Position numbers and translations under genes: made by a program. DNA of 35,816 bases from an uncultured Collinsella sp. (lineage in GTDB: Bacteria > Actinomycetota > Coriobacteriia > Coriobacteriales > Coriobacteriaceae), in assembly GCA_958403395.1 (NCBI GenBank), contig CATXXF010000020.1, forward strand, positions 1-35,816, written 5' to 3'. This document shows positions 1 to 7,626 of the stretch, in pieces (position 1 is the stretch's first letter; every line of letters begins with the position of its first letter). Below the pieces are notes generated by a model. The model ran no database searches. It saw only the letters and a program-made list of their open reading frames with translations, and was not told the origin of the DNA.

Positions 1-153
1 GACGCCCATCAGGAACACGGCGTCGTAGCCCTCGTCGGCGACCTTGTCGGCGAGCGCGGTCATCTTCTTGCCGGTCTCGTAGAGCGCCTTGCCGTCCTCG
101 AGATAGCCCTCCTGGTCGAAATGCATGATCTCGATCTTCTCGGTTTCCTTCAT
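1..153 (-). CDS. SIS-domain sugar-phosphate isomerase/deglycase, N-terminal 51 residues (cut by window edge)
   Basis: Reading from an ATG at 153 gives 51 residues that run off the left edge. The reading contains HFDQEGYLEDGKALYETGKK and ends DEGYDAVFLMGV, where a SIS domain normally begins its first beta strand and phosphate loop. A good ribosome site (AAAGGAGAG) lies 5-6 bases upstream. The gene follows the complete SIS gene by 59 bases on the same strand, so the two are probably co-transcribed. Paired SIS proteins of this sort occur in deglycase loci such as frlB and gfrE/gfrF, where they release glucose-6-phosphate from phosphorylated Amadori products. The catalytic part is outside the window, so the substrate cannot be judged. 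Confidence 0.7.
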   Translation of the reverse strand, partial: MKETEKIEIMHFDQEGYLEDGKALYETGKKMTALADKVADEGYDAVFLMGV

Positions 154-212
154 TTGTCTCTCCTTTCTGGGGTTGTCTTCACATCCCCCATGCCAACGGG
201 CATCAAACCCGC

Positions 213-1328
213 TTACATTCCGTAACACTCGGCCGCTTTGGCCTTAAGCGCATTGACTGATTCTTCGTAGCCCTCTGCCTTGACCTCCATTTGCTTGGAG
301 ACGGCATCAAGATACGGGTGCACGTCCCATGACTTCAGACGCTCGGCGATCATTGCCGCAATCGTCTGGAAGAACACCAAATTGGGAATTGCGCTGAGCA
401 GCGGAGCCACCTGAGGCACCGCAACCTCGTGAGCCTTACCCCTGGGATGGGCCGTGAGCAGCACCGTTTTTGTCGTAACGTTCGATAGCGCATCGGCGAT
501 ATTCGCAAGACGCTCCGACCCCTGCGGATCGTCGACGATAAACACCAGATAGCCCGGAACGATCTGCATCTCGGGACCGTGAATGAACTCCTCGCCCTCG
601 TGATGCATGGCAGGAATCTTGATGGTCTCGCTCAGCTTGAGCGCCGCCTCCTCGGCAACGCCGTAGTTGGGACCGTTGCCGACGACCATGGCGGGCATGT
701 GCTCAGAAAGTTCGAGCATGTGGTCTTGGACATATTCCTCGGCGGTCTTGCACATCACGGCATTGGCCTGGATGGCCTCGCGCAGGTCGTCAAGACGCTG
801 GGCAACGCCCTTGGCGTCAATCGTTCCGCGCGCCTGACCGCCGTAAATACCAAAGAGCACCAGGTACTCAACGAGCACCTCGACGCCCAGAGTCACAAAG
901 TCCACCGACTCGACGCCCACACCGTAGTCAAGAACGATGTCAGTGTGCTCCTTGATGGGCGCCTCGACGTTTGCCGTGAGCGCAACTGCAGCCATATCGT
1001 GTGCGCGCATGTAATCGAGCGCCGCAATCGTATTGGTCGAATAGCCACTCTGCGAGACGGCGATGTTGAGCGCATGCTGCGGATAGGTGTGTTCAAAATC
1101 GACGAAGGCCTCGGGCGTCACAACGGACACCTGCATTTGCAGGGCATCTTGCAGGTAATCGCGGGCGCAATCGGCGGCATGGCGCGACGAACCCGAAGCA
1201 ACGATGCGCAGCGCGTCAAAAGAACCGGACTGGAAAATATCAACGAGCTGCGCTACCAGCTCAGACGAACGCTCGAGGTTCTCCCCCATACGCACATGGG
1301 CAAGCTGAACGTAATCGAGCATCTTCAT
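213..1328 (-). CDS. SIS-domain protein, GlmS/FrlB-type sugar-phosphate isomerase or deglycase
   Basis: 371 residues with two SIS lobes. The first has the phosphate-binding loop ASGSSRHAA near residue 45 and SQSGYSTNT near residue 92. The second has GNGPNYGVAEEAALKLSET followed by HHEGEEFIHGPEM, the signature of GlmS isomerase and fructosamine-6-phosphate deglycase families. No glutaminase domain is present, so it is not a full glucosamine synthase. An in-frame TTG at 1367 would add 13 residues, but the ATG at 1328 has GAGGTGAG just upstream and the TTG would lie inside a palindrome, so 1328 is preferred. It lies downstream of two GntR/UTRA regulators and upstream of a second SIS gene. Likely cytoplasmic. 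The substrate is inferred only: fructoselysine-, glucoselysine- or amino-sugar-6-phosphate. Confidence 0.85.
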   Translation of the reverse strand: MKMLDYVQLAHVRMGENLERSSELVAQLVDIFQSGSFDALRIVASGSSRHAADCARDYLQDALQMQVSVVTPEAFVDFEHTYPQHALNIAVSQSGYSTNTIAALDYMRAHDMAAVALTANVEAPIKEHTDIVLDYGVGVESVDFVTLGVEVLVEYLVLFGIYGGQARGTIDAKGVAQRLDDLREAIQANAVMCKTAEEYVQDHMLELSEHMPAMVVGNGPNYGVAEEAALKLSETIKIPAMHHEGEEFIHGPEMQIVPGYLVFIVDDPQGSERLANIADALSNVTTKTVLLTAHPRGKAHEVAVPQVAPLLSAIPNLVFFQTIAAMIAERLKSWDVHPYLDAVSKQMEVKAEGYEESVNALKAKAAECYGM

Positions 1329-1349
1329 CGTCTCACCTCGTAACAAATC

Positions 1350-1368
1350 ATTAGTATTTGATACCAAT
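1350..1368. promoter_or_regulatory. Imperfect palindrome, candidate GntR/HutC operator before the SIS gene
   Basis: ATTAGTATTTGATACCAAT has 8-bp arms matching at 7 positions around a 3-bp centre. It ends 22 bases from the SIS gene start, where a bound repressor could block elongation or initiation. The GGTAT/ATACC half sites fit the HutC-type operator pattern. Binding is inferred. Confidence 0.45.
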
Positions 1369-1454
1369 CACAGTTACAGGTTACGGCTTTTTGATGCCTC
1401 TTTGTCGATTTATTTATCCCCATCGGCGAACGGTCGATTTTGAGCCCTTAAAGG

Positions 1455-1488
1455 TTGTATATACAGCTGACCCAACGATCAAAACTGG
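1455..1488 (-). promoter_or_regulatory. Candidate promoter with embedded TreR/HutC-like operator TGTATATACA
   Basis: TGTATATACA at 1456-1465 is a perfect 10-bp palindrome, nearly identical to the TTGTATATACAA operator known for TreR-type HutC-family repressors. Read on the minus strand, TATACA serves as a plausible -10, with TTTTGA 17 bases upstream as a weak -35. It would drive the SIS genes with a long (about 120 base) leader, and would be shut by whichever adjacent GntR protein binds the palindrome. Confidence 0.45.
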
Positions 1489-1521
1489 TTAGTTTCCCAG
1501 CCGTTATTCACAAAATACCAG

Positions 1522-2235
1522 CTAGTACGTATAGGTGTAGCCGCCCGTATCGCCACGATTGAAGGACTTTACATACTCGATAGCCTGACCGCTCGCGTCA
1601 TAGCTCACGCATTCCAAAAGCAAAACAAGATCGCCCTGTTCCAGTCCAAGGAGGCCGGCATCTCGTGCGCCCAGCGCTTCGATATCGAGCTTTTCCTGTG
1701 CCATGGCTGGCTTTCGGCCCAGCATCTCATAGGTCTCGTACAAACTGAAGACCGACACGTCAATATCTTCGATGGTTGGGAACAGCAGGCAGGGAATCAG
1801 CGCCGTCTCAATCGATACGGGGCTACCGTTTATGCAGTTCAGGCGTCGAACGGAATAGAGCAGGTCGTCCTCGGCGATGCCAAACAGGTCGGCGTAATAT
1901 GGCCCCGCATAACGCTTGGAACGCGCGAGAATACGGACGGACGGCTCGCCGCCCGAAGCACGGACCGATTCACGGAAACCGACCGTGCGTTCAAAAAAAG
2001 CAGGTACTTTCTGCGCCACAAAGGCACCTTTTCCCCGAACACGGCGAATCTGCCCGCGCCGAACCAGCTCATCGACAGCGCTTCGGATGGTCAAGCGTGT
2101 CGTACCAAATTCCTCGGCGAGGTCTTTTTCGGACGGAATCATGGAACCCGTGGGATATATACCGCGCTCGATACGTTCCTCGATGCGGCGTCGAATGCGC
2201 ATATAAACCGGGGTGGCATCTACTGTTTCAGCCAT
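1522..2235 (-). CDS. GntR family (HutC/UTRA) transcriptional regulator
   Basis: 237 residues. Residues 8-78 form the GntR winged helix-turn-helix (PVYMRIRRRIEERI, GSMIPSEKDLAEEFGTTRLT, VRGKGAFVA). The rest is a UTRA effector domain of HutC type, which usually binds a sugar phosphate or amino sugar. The start codon overlaps the end of the preceding gntR gene by 16 bases, implying translational coupling. The neighbouring SIS genes and two nearby palindromes make it the likely local repressor, with an intermediate of the SIS pathway as inducer. Having two different UTRA regulators in one unit is unusual; they share the fold but are clearly diverged. Confidence 0.9.
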   Translation of the reverse strand: MAETVDATPVYMRIRRRIEERIERGIYPTGSMIPSEKDLAEEFGTTRLTIRSAVDELVRRGQIRRVRGKGAFVAQKVPAFFERTVGFRESVRASGGEPSVRILARSKRYAGPYYADLFGIAEDDLLYSVRRLNCINGSPVSIETALIPCLLFPTIEDIDVSVFSLYETYEMLGRKPAMAQEKLDIEALGARDAGLLGLEQGDLVLLLECVSYDASGQAIEYVKSFNRGDTGGYTYTY

Positions 2236-2987
2236 TGTTCACCTGCCACGCTCCTCATGCCGTTCTCTTCGCCGTTATCGGCAAAGCGGAACTTTGTGGG
2301 CAAAATCACCGATTTGCAATGCTCCACAAAACGCATGTCCTTATCAAATTCGATCGAGCTCTCATAGAACACCGGCGTTCCCTCTTCTTGCTGGAGCAGC
2401 TCGGCCTCTTCGACGTCCAAACGCGAGATGGAGATATGCTCACGTCCATGCTCAACACGCACGCCACCTTCTTTGAGCAAGACATCGTAAAGGCTCTCAC
2501 ACTCAAAATCGTGTTCGGGAAGCGATGGGCACAGGGACAGGTTAACGTGAGCGGTCTCGATTGACGCCGGCTCGCCCTCAATAAGTCGAACGCGCTGCAT
2601 GCGGAGCAAGGGAGCGCCTACAGCCACCCCAAGCTTGTCGGCAAGCGCCTCATCCGCCTCGATGGTCCCGGTGGAAACCAGACGAGAAGAGGGGTGCAGG
2701 CCGGCAGTCCGTACAGCATCGGAAAAGTTATACGTTTCCTGGAAGATGTTCAACGGCTTGGGAGGACACACATACGTACCCGATCCGCGACGGCTCTCGA
2801 GCGTTCCACACGAGATGAGCCGCGTGATACCGGCACGCAACGCCGTACGCGAAACGCCAATCTCTTCGCACAGCACGCGCTCGGCCGGCAGGCGATCGCC
2901 GCCGGCAAGCTGATGGTGCTGGATATACCAAAGAATTCCCTCAACAGCACGATCTTTGGGGGGAATTGCATAAGATTCGCCTGCCAT
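2220..2987 (-). CDS. GntR family (HutC/UTRA) transcriptional regulator
   Basis: 255 residues. The winged helix-turn-helix is at about residues 13-75 (VEGILWYIQHHQLAGGDRLP, EEIGVSRTALRAGITRLI, ESRRGSGTYV), followed by a UTRA ligand domain (RMQRVRLIEGEPASIETAHV). The start has AGGAGTC about 8 bases upstream. It follows the small gene ending at 3026 by 38 bases, and its stop overlaps the start of the second gntR. Together with that gene it probably tunes the SIS cluster; one may be autoregulatory while the other senses substrate. Which palindrome each binds cannot be told from sequence. Confidence 0.9.
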   Translation of the reverse strand: MAGESYAIPPKDRAVEGILWYIQHHQLAGGDRLPAERVLCEEIGVSRTALRAGITRLISCGTLESRRGSGTYVCPPKPLNIFQETYNFSDAVRTAGLHPSSRLVSTGTIEADEALADKLGVAVGAPLLRMQRVRLIEGEPASIETAHVNLSLCPSLPEHDFECESLYDVLLKEGGVRVEHGREHISISRLDVEEAELLQQEEGTPVFYESSIEFDKDMRFVEHCKSVILPTKFRFADNGEENGMRSVAGEQWLKQ

Positions 2988-3025
2988 TGCACAGACTCCT
3001 CATTCAGAAACGTATGCCGCCAAAA

Positions 3026-3514
3026 TTAGGCCAGCCCTCCCATGGCATCAAATTCGGCCTTGATCTTCTCGGCGACATTCCGATACGACTTATATAGACT
3101 TGAATCGCGTTTGACTTCGTCGGTCATAACGGGAATCTCTAATTTGGAAACCTCGTCTTTTCCCGTCTGAACCGCCACAACAACGCCCATACCAAGACAC
3201 ATATTACGCTTGGCAGCGTTTATTTTCGCCGCCTTGGCAGGATTTGCCAGGATACGCTGGGCAAATTCCTGTTTAGAGACCGCTTCTTCGGCCTCCGGAT
3301 CGCCCGCCTCGGCCACTTCGCACTGCAACACGTCCGCATAGTCAAAAATCTTCGGCTCGCCGCCGCGCTGATGTACGGCCCACTTGCGATGCGTGGCATC
3401 CTGGTAGATAGCCGGCAAAAACGTAAACCGCGGCGGGTCCAAAATCGTATCCGTGATGGTAAACACATCGGGATCAAAGGCATCCTGCGGGTTTTTCTTC
3501 TTGAACAGCCCCAT
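3026..3514 (-). CDS. Hypothetical cytoplasmic protein, 162 residues
   Basis: The start at 3514 (MGLFKKKNPQDAF) is chosen because GGGAGG lies 6 bases upstream; an upstream in-frame extension has no ribosome site. The protein has a Lys-rich N-terminus, a stretch PPRFTFLPAIYQDATHRKWA and a segment KIFDYADVLQCEVAEAGD. This looks like the beta-rich strand pattern of the small PH-like DUF4428-type proteins, but I cannot assign it firmly. There is no signal peptide or membrane helix. It is followed closely by the two gntR genes and may be co-transcribed with them. The coding signal is good (GC-rich third positions, sensible start and stop), but the function is unknown. Confidence 0.75.
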   Translation of the reverse strand: MGLFKKKNPQDAFDPDVFTITDTILDPPRFTFLPAIYQDATHRKWAVHQRGGEPKIFDYADVLQCEVAEAGDPEAEEAVSKQEFAQRILANPAKAAKINAAKRNMCLGMGVVVAVQTGKDEVSKLEIPVMTDEVKRDSSLYKSYRNVAEKIKAEFDAMGGLA

Positions 3515-3702
3515 ATCAGCCTCCCGTACTAGTATTAAACAACTCAAGCTGAATATAGCACCAATTTCAAGCCGCCGCCTTACCCTATCGGTGCGCGGCG
3601 TCTATGGCTCGCCCAGCGGAAGAGTTCACGGACGAGGGCCGGGGTGCCTGCCGGCAAATAGCGGACACTCCGCATGCAATCTATGCAAACAAGCAAGTAC
3701 GC

Positions 3703-4731
3703 TTAGCTACATTCGGTAAGCTCGAGCACGCTGTCCTTAACGATAAGCGCCGGCTCCAGAACGACCTCTTCGGCACGTCTACCGCCCCTACCGGCAAGAC
3801 GCTTGGACATGCAGCCAAAAGCATGCTCCGCAAGGACACCAGGATCCTGCTCGATCGCGGTCAGCGCCGGCTCAAAGAGAACGTCGGCCGCCGAGTTGTC
3901 ATAGCTTACGACCGAGATATCGCCTGGGATGCTCTTCCCCATCTCGTGCAAGCGCTTGAGCAGACCGAGGGCAATGTTATCCGAGCTTGCGAACACGGCG
4001 GTGGCGTCAGTTGCGAGCACCGCCTCCGAGGCCTCGTAGGCACTCGGAATGTAGTACTCGCTCTCAAACTCCAAACGCGCATCGATGGGCAGCCCCACCT
4101 CGCGCAGCGCACGCTCGTAGCCGGCAAGACGCTTACGACCCGTATTGGAACGGCGCGCATTAACCAAGCAGGCAATGCGACGGTGGCCCTGCTCGATCAG
4201 ATAGCGGGTGGCCATGTAGCCACCCATCTCGTGGTCGAACATCACCTTGTCGCACTCGAGCCCCTCAATGGCACGGTCGACCATTACCGCCGGGATGGGT
4301 AGATGGCTGACCTCTTCGCGCAGGGCGCGGTCGTCAGAGAACTCGTCGCCTACCACCAAAAAGACGCCATCGACGCCGCGCGTCACCAGCTGGCGCAGGA
4401 GCTCCAGATCGTCCTCGGCACTTCCACCCGAGCTGGTAATAAAGAGCGCATATCCGTCCTCGCGGCAGCGCTTTTCCAAGCTGCCGGCGAGCGAAGCAAA
4501 AAAGCGGCTCTCGATGTTAGGGACGATAAGGCCCAGTGTGCGCGACTCGCGCATGACCAGGCTACGCGCGATCTGGTTAGGAACATAATGGTTGCGCGCC
4601 GCGACCTCTTTGATGAGCTTGCGGTTTTCTTCCGAGATTCGACAGGGCCGGTTGTTAAGGACAAGCGAGACCGACGAGGGGGAAAGCCCCACCTCCTGGG
4701 CAATCTGCTTGAGAGTAACTTTGTTGCCCAT
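3703..4731 (-). CDS. LacI family transcriptional regulator
   Basis: 342 residues. The classic LacI helix-turn-helix is at the extreme N-terminus (VTLKQIAQEVGLSPSSVSLV then LNNRPCRIS), with the hinge helix YVPNQIARSL, then a periplasmic-binding-protein-like sensor (LGLIVPNIESRFFASLAGSL, DGVFLVVGDEF, AVFASSDNIALGLLKRLHEM, DISVVSYDNS). ATG 4731 has AAGGAG 5 bases upstream and places the helix-turn-helix at residue 5 as usual; the 41-residue upstream extension is therefore rejected. It is divergent from murB and not part of an obvious sugar operon, so its target may be distant or its own promoter. The ligand is probably a sugar but is unknown. Confidence 0.92.
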   Translation of the reverse strand: MGNKVTLKQIAQEVGLSPSSVSLVLNNRPCRISEENRKLIKEVAARNHYVPNQIARSLVMRESRTLGLIVPNIESRFFASLAGSLEKRCREDGYALFITSSGGSAEDDLELLRQLVTRGVDGVFLVVGDEFSDDRALREEVSHLPIPAVMVDRAIEGLECDKVMFDHEMGGYMATRYLIEQGHRRIACLVNARRSNTGRKRLAGYERALREVGLPIDARLEFESEYYIPSAYEASEAVLATDATAVFASSDNIALGLLKRLHEMGKSIPGDISVVSYDNSAADVLFEPALTAIEQDPGVLAEHAFGCMSKRLAGRGGRRAEEVVLEPALIVKDSVLELTECS

Positions 4732-4766
4732 CTCGCTCCTTCCGAGTATTCGCGCAATCTCTTGAA

Positions 4767-4772
4767 AGTATA
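4767..4772 (-). promoter_or_regulatory. Putative -10 box of the lacI-type gene
   Basis: Read on the minus strand this is TATACT, 35 bases before the start codon at 4731. A hexamer 17 bases further upstream (CATCAA) is a poor -35. Position and match to the -10 consensus are the only support. Confidence 0.35.
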
Positions 4773-4840
4773 GCGACCGTCCCTCTACCTTGATGATAAA
4801 CACTTTACCAATCCGGTAGACGGCTGTTTTATCGCCGCGA

Positions 4841-4906
4841 TTGGCGCAAAGCAACCTAACCCCTTTGCGCCATGTGATGCATTGGGGTCAGGTTACTTTG
4901 CACCAA
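4841..4906. repeat. REPIN-like inverted repeat between lacI-type gene and murB
   Basis: Two 23-bp arms (4841-4863 and 4884-4906) face each other across a 20-base loop and match at 20 of 23 positions; the arms carry AACCTAACCCC and GGGGTCAGGTT. All three mismatches become G-U pairs in RNA from the minus strand, so the minus-strand transcript could pair along the full arm. Inside, GGCGCAAA (4843-4850) and TTTGCGCC (4864-4871) form a perfect competing 8-bp stem. No other copy is in the window. Candidates are a REPIN/MITE-type mobile palindrome or a regulatory switch. Confidence 0.7.
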
Positions 4907-4971
4907 ATCCATCCGGGTGGGGTATATTGCATTCGATTAATGAAAACGACCACCATAAGGCGGATATTCGT

Positions 4972-5934
4972 ATGCACGAAAATGACTTTTTTAACGAGGA
5001 CCTGCTCTGCGCGCTCGCCGGTGTTGCCGGCGAGGACAACGTGCTCATGAGCGAGCCCATGCGCGAGCACACCACGTTTAAGATCGGCGGCCCGGCCGAC
5101 GTCTTTGTCACGCCCGATACCGAGCAGGGACTCGTCGCCACGCTTGACACCTGCTACCGCTGCGATCTGCCGCTCACCATTGTGGGCAACGGTTCCGACC
5201 TGCTCGTCGGTGACAAGGGTATCCGCGGTGTCGTCGTGGCACTGGGCGAAGGCCTCTCTAACATCACCGTCGACGGCACGCATGTTACGGCAGCAGCCGG
5301 CGCCTTGCTTTCCGATGTCGCCGCGGCTGCCGCCGAAGCCTGCCTCACCGGCATGGAGCCCCTCTCGGGCATCCCCGGCTCGGTCGGCGGCGCCTGCTAT
5401 ATGAACGCCGGTGCCTACGGCGCCTGCATGGCCGATGTTTTGGAGTCCGTGCGCGTCTATAAGCCCGCCCGCGCGCTCGACGACGGCACCCGCGGCAGCG
5501 GCAATATCATTGAGTTCGATGTCGACGAGCTTAACCTGGGCTATCGCAAGAGCCGCATCGCCGACGACGGCTTTATCGTGCTCTCTGCCACCTTTCACCT
5601 CGCCCCGGGCAACGCCGCGATGATCAAGGCCGACATGGACGACTACCGCCAGCGCCGCGAGGACAAGCAGCCGCTCGACATGCCGAGCGCCGGCTCCACT
5701 TTCAAACGTCCCGAGGGCTACTTTGCCGGCAAGCTCATCATGGATGCCGGTCTGCGCGGCCATGCTGTCGGCGGCGCGCAGGTGAGCGAAAAACACTGCG
5801 GCTTCATCGTCAACGCCAACCACGCCACCGCCGCCGACGTCGACGAACTCATCCGCCACATCCAATCCGAGGTAAAGCAGCAGTTCGACGTAGACCTCGA
5901 ACCCGAAGTCCACCGAGTCGGAGAATTCCTATAA
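4972..5934 (+). CDS. murB: UDP-N-acetylenolpyruvoylglucosamine reductase (MurB)
   Basis: 320 residues, typical of MurB. It reduces UDP-GlcNAc-enolpyruvate to UDP-MurNAc with NADPH and FAD in the cytoplasm, the second committed step of peptidoglycan synthesis. Visible motifs are TTFKIGGPAD near the N-terminus, the FAD-binding VGNGSDLL and SGIPGSVGGACYMNAGAYG, GYRKSRI, the catalytic Ser242 in PSAGSTFKRP, and Glu312 in the C-terminal EVHRVGE. ATG 4972 (MHENDFF) is preferred to an upstream in-frame ATG at 4882, which would start inside the inverted repeat; a weak AAGGCGG site lies 10 bases upstream. It stands alone with its own terminator. Confidence 0.96.
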   Translation: MHENDFFNEDLLCALAGVAGEDNVLMSEPMREHTTFKIGGPADVFVTPDTEQGLVATLDTCYRCDLPLTIVGNGSDLLVGDKGIRGVVVALGEGLSNITVDGTHVTAAAGALLSDVAAAAAEACLTGMEPLSGIPGSVGGACYMNAGAYGACMADVLESVRVYKPARALDDGTRGSGNIIEFDVDELNLGYRKSRIADDGFIVLSATFHLAPGNAAMIKADMDDYRQRREDKQPLDMPSAGSTFKRPEGYFAGKLIMDAGLRGHAVGGAQVSEKHCGFIVNANHATAADVDELIRHIQSEVKQQFDVDLEPEVHRVGEFL

Positions 5935-5939
5935 AAAAG

Positions 5940-5959
5940 AAGGCCCCGAAAGGGGCCTT
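5940..5959 (+). terminator. Intrinsic terminator of murB
   Basis: AAGGCCCC and GGGGCCTT form a perfect 8-bp stem with a GAAA loop six bases after the murB stop, followed by a T-rich run (CACTTTCTTTT). An upstream A-run makes it potentially bidirectional. Confidence 0.9.
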
Positions 5960-6012
5960 CACTTTCTTTTATTCAGACAACCAGTCCGGTGTGTCGCGCT
6001 CAGGACCCGAGA

Positions 6013-6143
6013 GGGCCGGGACAGTCCGAGAGGTATAAGGTTGATCGCGAGTTCCGCACGAGCCGGAGAGCACTTAATGTGCTCTCCGTGCGAGCAGGAC
6101 TGTCCGAGCAGGCAACCTTATACCTCTCGGACTGTCCCGGCCC
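6013..6143. repeat. Dispersed nested-hairpin repeat, copy A (most complete)
   Basis: Outer arms 6013-6042 and 6114-6143 are a perfect 30-bp inverted repeat. Inside lie the family core TCGCGAGTTCCGCACG (6045-6060), an inner perfect stem GGAGAGCAC / GTGCTCTCC (6065-6073, 6079-6087) with loop TTAAT, and flanking CGCACG/CGTGCG that extend it. The element begins 10 bases after the stop of the minus-strand hydrolase gene and could terminate it; it also faces the murB terminator. Related copies are at about 23839 and 28698. Confidence 0.85.
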
Positions 6144-6152
6144 AACTTATCG

Positions 6153-7358
6153 TTACGACAGCGCAATACCGCCAAGCCAGCCCCAGCGCACGCCAGAGCC
6201 AGTGCCGTAGAACCCAATGAACGAGTCAAGCGACCTCGACGTGATGGCGCCCTCGTTGCTCATAACGATGCCGCCGCCAACATAGATGCCCACGTGTCCG
6301 TACAGCAGACCCGGCGTACCGGTGCCGCTGTGCGACGAGTCGGCCACGATCATGCCCACCTGCAGCGCCGAACGATTGGAGCTGTAGCACCAGGCGTTAA
6401 ACATGTCGCACGCATTGCCGCCAAAGTAGCCCACGCCGGCGTTACGGAACACGTTGGTAACCCACGCCGCGCACCAATTCTGACCCGGCGAAGGCGTGGA
6501 GTAGCACGCGTTGACGACGGCCTGTTGCTTGCCCGAGCCGGCATTCTGCTGCGGAGTTCCGGGCGCATACAATCCGCCACCCGAGCTTGAACCCCCCGAG
6601 TAGGAATTGTTCTTGTTTGCGGCAGCCGCGGCAGCGGCAGCCTTCTTGGCAGCCTCCTCGGCCTGAGCGGCAGCAAGAATCTCGGAATCGCGCTGGGCCA
6701 TGAGCTCCTTGACATCGTCGGAGAGGCCGTTCAGAACCGTCTGGACCTCCTGCTGCTTGGCCTGCATGTCCTGCATCTGAGCAGTCTGCTGGTCCTTGAG
6801 CTTCTCCAAGTCGGCTTTTTGCGACTCGAGCTCGGACTTCTGTGTATCGAGCTCTTTCTGGATGGTCTGGATGTCCTCGATGGCGTCACGGTCGCTCTTG
6901 TTGATCTTCTCGACGTAATGCGCGTTGGCGACGAGCTCCTCAAACGAGCCAGAAGCGAGCAGCAACGACAGGATATTGGTACCGCCCGACTTGTAGCTTG
7001 CCGCCACGCGATCGGAAAGGTCGTTACGCTTCTTCTTGAGCTCCGATTTCTTGGTGTCGATCTGCTCCTGAGTGTCGTCGATCTGACCCTGTACGCCTTC
7101 GATATCGTTGAGGGTCTGGGCATTCTTGTTGGCGAGCGCCGCGTACTCATTGGCAATGCTGTCGAGCTGAGCCTGGACCTCGTCGAGCTGGGCCTGGGCG
7201 GCATTCAGTTTGTCGGTGGTTTCTTGGCTGGCCTCAGCCGCATGGGCGCGGGCGGGCAGGCCAAAAAGAAAAGCCGCGGAAGCGGCGCCGAAAAGAGCCT
7301 TAAGGGCAGTGCGGCGCGAAAGCTCCTGCGTAAAGATGGAATCGTTGTTCGGTGACAT
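6153..7358 (-). CDS. Tat-exported coiled-coil NlpC/P60- or CHAP-like cell-wall hydrolase
   Basis: 401 residues. The N-terminus carries a twin-arginine motif (SRRTALKAL) and a hydrophobic stretch ending PARAHA, so export through Tat with cleavage near residue 41 is likely. Residues 45-225 form a long coiled coil of PcsB/RipA type, with the family segment SYKSGGTNILSLLLASGSFE; an Ala-rich and Gly/Ser-rich linker follows. The C-terminal domain has Cys296 in NWCAAWV and His355 in LYGHVGIYVGGG, spaced as in cysteine peptidases that cut peptidoglycan peptides. PcsB-like proteins are usually activated by FtsEX during division; no ftsEX is here. ATG 7358 has GGAG 6 bases upstream. It is divergent from galE. 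Confidence 0.87.
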   Translation of the reverse strand: MSPNNDSIFTQELSRRTALKALFGAASAAFLFGLPARAHAAEASQETTDKLNAAQAQLDEVQAQLDSIANEYAALANKNAQTLNDIEGVQGQIDDTQEQIDTKKSELKKKRNDLSDRVAASYKSGGTNILSLLLASGSFEELVANAHYVEKINKSDRDAIEDIQTIQKELDTQKSELESQKADLEKLKDQQTAQMQDMQAKQQEVQTVLNGLSDDVKELMAQRDSEILAAAQAEEAAKKAAAAAAAANKNNSYSGGSSSGGGLYAPGTPQQNAGSGKQQAVVNACYSTPSPGQNWCAAWVTNVFRNAGVGYFGGNACDMFNAWCYSSNRSALQVGMIVADSSHSGTGTPGLLYGHVGIYVGGGIVMSNEGAITSRSLDSFIGFYGTGSGVRWGWLGGIALS

Positions 7359-7582
7359 ATGTACTCCGTTACATGCTTATTTATATGTCGCTCAACTCAA
7401 ACATATTAACGCACATCGCGCTTGTCCCAACTATTTCCACGAACGGCTGGAAAAGCATGGTCAGCGGCTCGCAAATACGTCCCACACTAAAGGTAAGAAT
7501 TATGCAAATAACACCCTATGAGTACGTTAACATCATTCCTCTGGTTTTCCTGACCCGCGTGTTTTAGGCGCGCCCAGCTGCG

Positions 7583-7588
7583 CTATAC
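7583..7588 (+). promoter_or_regulatory. Putative -10 box of galE
   Basis: TATACT about 40 bases before the galE start. A recognisable -35 is lacking (TTTTAG, 16 bases upstream, is weak). The rest of the 268-base divergent spacer shows no clear structure. Confidence 0.4.
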
Positions 7589-7626
7589 TCCCCTCAAGAA
7601 GTGTTCCTGATTCGATAGGAGACTAC

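Noticed and set aside
3515..3702. Small gene or terminator between the lacI-type gene and the 162-residue gene
   Set aside because: No reading frame with a start and ribosome site, and no GC hairpin with a T-run, could be found in these 188 bases; only a weak TATATT-like -10 is present.
4888..5913. 341-codon frame opposite murB
   Set aside because: murB motifs on the plus strand are complete; the antisense frame starts within the murB end and has no recognisable domain.
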